DNA of 10,347 bases from JBBRHH01 sp038222915 (GTDB taxonomy: Bacteria > Planctomycetota > Phycisphaerae > Tepidisphaerales > Tepidisphaeraceae): NCBI GenBank assembly GCA_038222915.1, contig JBBRHH010000180.1, forward strand, positions 1 to 10,347. Reading direction: 5' to 3'. Positions within the stretch are counted from its first letter, which is position 1. Each line of letters begins with the position of its first letter. Shown piece by piece: positions 6,759 through 10,347 of this stretch. The translations under genes were made by a program, and so were the position numbers. The notes beneath the pieces were generated by a model, which was given only the letters and a program-made list of their open reading frames with translations, did not search any database and had not been told where the DNA came from.

Positions 6759-8168
6759 GTGAAACCAGTCCAGAGGGTCGATTACGAATCGCAGAATCCA
6801 CGAAGGCGCGGCGCTCATAAGGAGAGTCCGCTGCTGTGGCTTGTGCCGGTGTTGGCGGTCTGCGCCGCGGGGCTGGCGGGGGTTATTGCCTGGCTGGAGA
6901 TGCAGGGGGTTGGTTGCGGCAGTGCGGGTTGCACTGAAGCATTTGGAAGTGTCTGGTCGCACTGGTGGAAAATTCCGGTCGCGATTCCCGCGGTTGCTGT
7001 GTATGTGGTGATGCTGTGCGCTTCGCTGCTGGCGCTGACAGCCGGGACGCCTGCACTGCGGCGCAATGCGTGGTCGGTGCTGGTAGTCGTTGCGATTATT
7101 GTCAGCTGCGCAACACTCTGGTTTACAACGATTCAACTGGCTCTGCTTGAGCAGGTGTGTCCGTTGTGCCTGACCGATCATGCGCTGGGGTTTGCCGCCG
7201 CGCTGCTGATTTTGACCATGACACCAATCTGGCGATCGTCGCGTTCGTGCGGGCCGGCGGTGAGGCCGCCCGTGCTGGTCATCCCGGCCGGCGTGATGGT
7301 GGTGGTGCTGATCGTCGGCCAGGTGATCATTCCGCATTTCTCTCCGCCGGTGCATTACACCGTGAAGGATTATCCTGAGATCAAGGAGACACCGCCCGCC
7401 CCGCCCAATATTTCTTCGGGAGTCGGAACCTCGACTGGTGTTACTCCTCCGGTTCCGCCGGTGACGGTCACTCCCGATCCACCGATCACACCGCCAACAC
7501 CGCCGACAACGGCTCCGGTTGGTCCGACGCCGTCGCTGGTCGACAATGAGCCGCTGGCACCCCGGCAGATTTCCGCGGCCGGTGGGCGGGTGATTGTGAA
7601 TATGGCGGACTGGCCGACGCTGGGGCCGCGGGACGCGAAGTATGTTGCTGTATTGATGTTTGATTACGGGTGTCCGATTTGTCGTCAGCTTCACCCGATT
7701 CTCGAAAAGGCGATCAAGGAATATGGCGGCCAGGTGGCCATTGTTTCGATCGTTGTCCCGCTCAACTCCGAGTGCAACAAGGCCGTTGCCAAGACGGATC
7801 CGCACCATATCAACTCGTGTGATTATGCGCGCGACAGCCTGGCGGTATTCCGTGCGGATCGCGGCAAGTGGGGTGAATACGACCACTGGTTTTTTGACCG
7901 CAAGGAGCCGCCGACTCCCGCGCAGGCCAAGGCCAGGGCGGAGGAGCTGGTGGGCGTGGACAATTTTGCGAGGGCGCTTGCCGACCCGTTTGTTGAACTG
8001 CACGTCAAGGAATCGGTGGGGCTGTATCAGTCGCTGGGCGGTGGCAATATTCCGAAGTTGATCATGCCGAATAAGGCTGTGGAGGGGAAGATTGAGAACG
8101 TGGAATGGCTGTACCAGATCTTTCAGAGCCATCTGCACGTTGACCCTCCTGCTTTGCCGAAGCCGTGA
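6759..8168 (+). CDS. Vitamin K epoxide reductase (VKOR) domain fused to a DsbA-like thioredoxin domain
   Basis: This membrane protein forms disulfides in exported proteins: the thioredoxin-like domain oxidises substrates and the VKOR domain passes electrons to quinone. The 469 aa hold a short basic N-terminus, a membrane helix at about 25-47 and a loop with the cysteine pair C53/C58. Helices follow at about 72-95 and 105-128, then the active-site motif CPLC (134-137) and helices at about 140-157 and 169-192. A proline-rich linker (204-260) joins a DsbA-like domain from about 276 with CPIC (305-308) and a probable cis-Pro loop at GNIP (P432). C339 and C354 form a second pair in that domain. 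GTG 6759 is the only reasonable start, because an in-frame TAA lies at 6747-6749 and no ATG follows near the N-terminus. It is divergent from osmC and convergent with recQ, with one base between the stop codons. Family assignment is firm; the direction of catalysis is inferred from the family. Confidence 0.93.
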   Translation: MKPVQRVDYESQNPRRRGAHKESPLLWLVPVLAVCAAGLAGVIAWLEMQGVGCGSAGCTEAFGSVWSHWWKIPVAIPAVAVYVVMLCASLLALTAGTPALRRNAWSVLVVVAIIVSCATLWFTTIQLALLEQVCPLCLTDHALGFAAALLILTMTPIWRSSRSCGPAVRPPVLVIPAGVMVVVLIVGQVIIPHFSPPVHYTVKDYPEIKETPPAPPNISSGVGTSTGVTPPVPPVTVTPDPPITPPTPPTTAPVGPTPSLVDNEPLAPRQISAAGGRVIVNMADWPTLGPRDAKYVAVLMFDYGCPICRQLHPILEKAIKEYGGQVAIVSIVVPLNSECNKAVAKTDPHHINSCDYARDSLAVFRADRGKWGEYDHWFFDRKEPPTPAQAKARAEELVGVDNFARALADPFVELHVKESVGLYQSLGGGNIPKLIMPNKAVEGKIENVEWLYQIFQSHLHVDPPALPKP

Positions 8169-8169
8169 T

Positions 8170-10092
8170 TTAATTTGCGTTTTCACAGGCCTCCAGGACG
8201 GATTTGAAGGGAATGTGGCCGAGTGCGCCGAATTTTGGATGGCGCGTGAGTTTGGCGCGGGTGGCGCTGGGGGATGGAAGGCCGCAGAGGAATCGGGCCA
8301 ACTGGCGCGGCGAGTTGAGGGCGGCGTGATCGGCGGATTGGACTTCGCGTAAGACAGACAGATCGCGCTCGCTGGCGCTGGGGCGCGTGTTTGCGTTTTG
8401 AGACGTAGTCGGGCGATCGCCCATGCACCAGTCGCAGTGGCCGCAATTGTTGGGCAGGTCTTCGCCGAAGTAATTCAACAGATATTTGGTTCGGCAGCCG
8501 GCGAACGATGTGAAATTCATCACGATTTGCAGTCGCTCTACATCGCGGCGCTCGCGGGCGAGGAATCGCTCGAAGAGTTTTTCGGCGAGGGCCGGCATAT
8601 TCTCCGGCGCGCGTTTCAGCCGATAGCCCTGCCGCGCTCCGGCCATCTGTAGCAGCATGTCGCCCTGCTCTTCCAGGTAGTTCAACGCCGCGACGATGCG
8701 GGAGCGGGGTTCGCCGGTGGCGTTCACTATTTCCTGGAGGTCGAGCTTCCACCAAGTCTTTCCGCGCTGGGCGCGGGTCAGCACTTTGCGCAGGAACTCC
8801 GCGCGTGGGGCGTCGAATCGGGCGAGCATTTCTTTTGAGGTTCGTAGGGGCTGAAACTTGTATTCGCTGTAGAACGGGCCGGTGGTTTCGATGAGGCCTT
8901 CGAGCTCGAGGTAAGTGAGCAGCGTATCGACGACGAGATTTCGGATGTCGTGGTTGCCCGAGAGCTCGTAGGTCGAGACATCGAAGGTTTGGCCGCGGGA
9001 GAGGACGTCTTGGAGGAATGAATCGATCGCCTCGCGGGTTGGCGTGTCGCCGTAGGTGAAGTTTTCCAAGACGATGCGGTCGGAGGGATCGGCGAGGACT
9101 TCGCAGATTGACGGCTTGCCGTCGCGGCCGGACCGGCCAATTTCCTGGGCGTAGTTCTCCAGCGTTTTGGGGAGGTTGTAGTGATAGATGTAGCGGATGT
9201 CGGACTTGTCGATGCCCATGCCGAAGGCGATGGTCGCCGCGACAATGGCGGTCGGGGAGGACATGAACCAGTCCTGGATGGAATGACGCTCCTCGGCGTC
9301 GAGGCCGGCGTGATAGGGGCGGGCGGCGAAGCCGCTTTCGGACAAGCGGGCGGCGACTTGCTCGGCCGTCTTTTGCAGGGTGACATAGACGATGGTTGGG
9401 CCTGCGGGCCTTGCGCGCAGTCGCTCGATCAAAATAGAGTCACGATTGCCGGCACCGCTCGTCACGTGCAATTCGAGGTTAGGGCGATGAAAACCGGTGC
9501 GGACTACGTCATCGTCGGCGACTCCGAATGCGGTTGCGATGTCCTTTGCGACGGCCGGCGTGGCGGTTGCGGTCAGGCCCAGCACCCGGCCTACTTTGAG
9601 CTCGCGGGCGAGGCCGGCGAGCTTTAGATAGTCGGGGCGGAAGTTGTGGCCCCATTCGCTGATGCAGTGAGCTTCATCGACGGCCATCATGGAGATTGGG
9701 ACGCGGCGAAGGGTTTGCAGGAATCGTTCGCTGGCGAGGCGTTCGGGGGCGATGTAGAGAAGTTTGAGGGTGCCGTCGCGGAGGTCGGAATAGGTTTGGA
9801 GCGCTTCGGTGCGTTCGACGGTGGAGTCGAGACGCGCGGCGGGGACGCCTTTGGATTTGAGAAAGTCGATCTGGTCTTTCATCAAGGCGATCAACGGCGA
9901 GACGACGAGGGTGAGGCCGTTCATGAGGAGGGCGGGCAACTGATAGCACATGGATTTGCCTGCGCCGGTGGGGAAGACGGCGAGTACCGAGCGGCCTTCC
10001 AGCAGGCGGGTCATGACCGGCTCCTGACCTTCACGGAGTGCATCGAAGCCGAAGGTTTCCTTTAGTACACCACTGATCTGTTGATGGTCCAC
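8170..10092 (-). CDS. recQ: RecQ family ATP-dependent DNA helicase
   Basis: This superfamily 2 3'-5' DNA helicase acts in recombination and repair. In its 640 aa, Walker A is PTGAGKS (41-47), the DEAH box is 139-142 in AVDEAHCISEWGHNFRPDY, motif III is TATAT (174-178), and motif VI is QEIGRSGRDG (316-325). The four zinc cysteines C533, C550, C553 and C556 keep the C-x16-C-x2-C-x2-C spacing of E. coli RecQ. However, they come after about 185 residues of helical/winged-helix-like sequence (roughly 350-530) instead of directly after the helicase core. There is no evident HRDC domain; the C-terminus (about 594-635, SPRQLARFLCGLPSP) is a short helical tail. The start is GTG 10092, with AAGGGG 6 bases upstream. 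It lies 14 bases after the polX stop, so it is probably in one operon with it. Confidence 0.96.
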   Translation of the reverse strand: MDHQQISGVLKETFGFDALREGQEPVMTRLLEGRSVLAVFPTGAGKSMCYQLPALLMNGLTLVVSPLIALMKDQIDFLKSKGVPAARLDSTVERTEALQTYSDLRDGTLKLLYIAPERLASERFLQTLRRVPISMMAVDEAHCISEWGHNFRPDYLKLAGLARELKVGRVLGLTATATPAVAKDIATAFGVADDDVVRTGFHRPNLELHVTSGAGNRDSILIERLRARPAGPTIVYVTLQKTAEQVAARLSESGFAARPYHAGLDAEERHSIQDWFMSSPTAIVAATIAFGMGIDKSDIRYIYHYNLPKTLENYAQEIGRSGRDGKPSICEVLADPSDRIVLENFTYGDTPTREAIDSFLQDVLSRGQTFDVSTYELSGNHDIRNLVVDTLLTYLELEGLIETTGPFYSEYKFQPLRTSKEMLARFDAPRAEFLRKVLTRAQRGKTWWKLDLQEIVNATGEPRSRIVAALNYLEEQGDMLLQMAGARQGYRLKRAPENMPALAEKLFERFLARERRDVERLQIVMNFTSFAGCRTKYLLNYFGEDLPNNCGHCDWCMGDRPTTSQNANTRPSASERDLSVLREVQSADHAALNSPRQLARFLCGLPSPSATRAKLTRHPKFGALGHIPFKSVLEACENAN

Positions 10093-10098
10093 GGCCCA

Positions 10099-10104
10099 CC
10101 CCTT
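10099..10104 (-). promoter_or_regulatory. Ribosome binding site of recQ
   Basis: A purine-rich AAGGGG on the - strand, 6 bases before the GTG at 10092, lies in the 14-base polX-recQ spacer. It supports the GTG start. The match to GGAGG is partial. Confidence 0.45.
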
Positions 10105-10106
10105 TC

Positions 10107-10347
10107 CTAGCGCTTTCGTTTGAGGAATTTTTTCAGTTCGGGAAGCTTCAGGCAGTTGATAACGTTGGCGGGGGTGACCCAGGCGCGGCGGGCGACGCCG
10201 AGGCCGAAGGGGATGTTGTCGAGTTCTTCGGTGCTGTGGGCGTCGGTGTCGATGGACAGCATCACGCCGGCCTGGACAGCAGCTTTCGCGTTGTTTTCGT
10301 CGAGATCGAGGCGGGGATAGCCGGCGTTGATTTCCATGGCGGTGCTA
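10107..10347 (-). CDS. polX: DNA polymerase X family (PolX), C-terminal end of PHP domain (5' truncated by window edge)
   Basis: Only the last 79 codons are visible, and the frame continues past the window edge. The Met at 10337 is internal (TAMEINAG). The sequence matches the end of the PHP phosphoesterase domain of bacterial PolX: the strand (M)EINAGYPRLDLD, the metal-binding motif DTDAHS, then a GLGVARRAW segment and the basic end KKFLKRKR. The full family protein is near 570 aa, with a pol-beta-like nucleotidyltransferase domain before the PHP domain, which supplies 3'-5' exonuclease activity. It acts in gap filling and base-excision repair. It is upstream of recQ on the same strand, 14 bases apart. 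The alternative, a stand-alone PHP/histidinol-phosphatase-like protein, is less likely given the closeness of this C-terminus to PolX. Confidence 0.88.
   Translation of the reverse strand, partial: STAMEINAGYPRLDLDENNAKAAVQAGVMLSIDTDAHSTEELDNIPFGLGVARRAWVTPANVINCLKLPELKKFLKRKR

Noticed and set aside
6606..8186. 526-codon - strand open frame opposite the VKOR gene, with a His-rich run
   Set aside because: It mirrors the whole VKOR-thioredoxin gene and runs into osmC. The His/Arg-rich composition is the complement of Val/Met/Ala codons and no domain is visible.

Overview
The window looks like bacterial chromosome of roughly 60% G+C, probably from the Planctomycetota or a neighbouring PVC-type phylum. 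This is inferred from three things: a tandem pair of very large secreted NHL/beta-propeller proteins with an N-terminal FlgD-like fold, a VKOR-thioredoxin fusion, and a bacterial PolX (PHP type) next to a RecQ. No rRNA, insertion sequence, CRISPR array, phage gene or attachment site was seen. Coding density is very high. The longest stretch without a gene is the 142 bases at 6617-6758, so no gap reaches 300 bases.

Left part (1-4600, + strand): two paralogous genes in tandem, 3 bases apart. The first enters from outside the window and only its last 559 codons are visible. The second is complete (971 aa, signal peptide). Their C-terminal halves align throughout, with long identical blocks and four shared cysteines. 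The function is unknown. This is the least understood and most interesting part of the window.

Middle (4613-6616, - strand): osmC (peroxiredoxin-like), then asnS (asparaginyl-tRNA synthetase) 27 bases further on, then a tRNA-Ala(GGC) gene with the diagnostic G3:U70 pair. The tRNA seems to have its own sigma70-like promoter in the asnS-tRNA spacer and a small hairpin plus T-run at its 3' end. It converges on the secreted-protein operon with only 12 bases between them.

Right part: a divergent intergenic region (6617-6758) separates osmC from a + strand gene for a VKOR membrane domain fused through a proline-rich linker to a DsbA-like thioredoxin domain, a one-polypeptide system for making disulfides outside the cytoplasm. 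It ends one base short of the 3' end of recQ, which lies on the - strand and follows the 3' end of polX by 14 bases, suggesting a two-gene DNA-repair operon.

The clearest functional links are polX-recQ (DNA repair) and asnS with tRNA-Ala (translation). A link between the VKOR-DsbA fusion and the conserved cysteines of the secreted paralogues is possible but is only inference.
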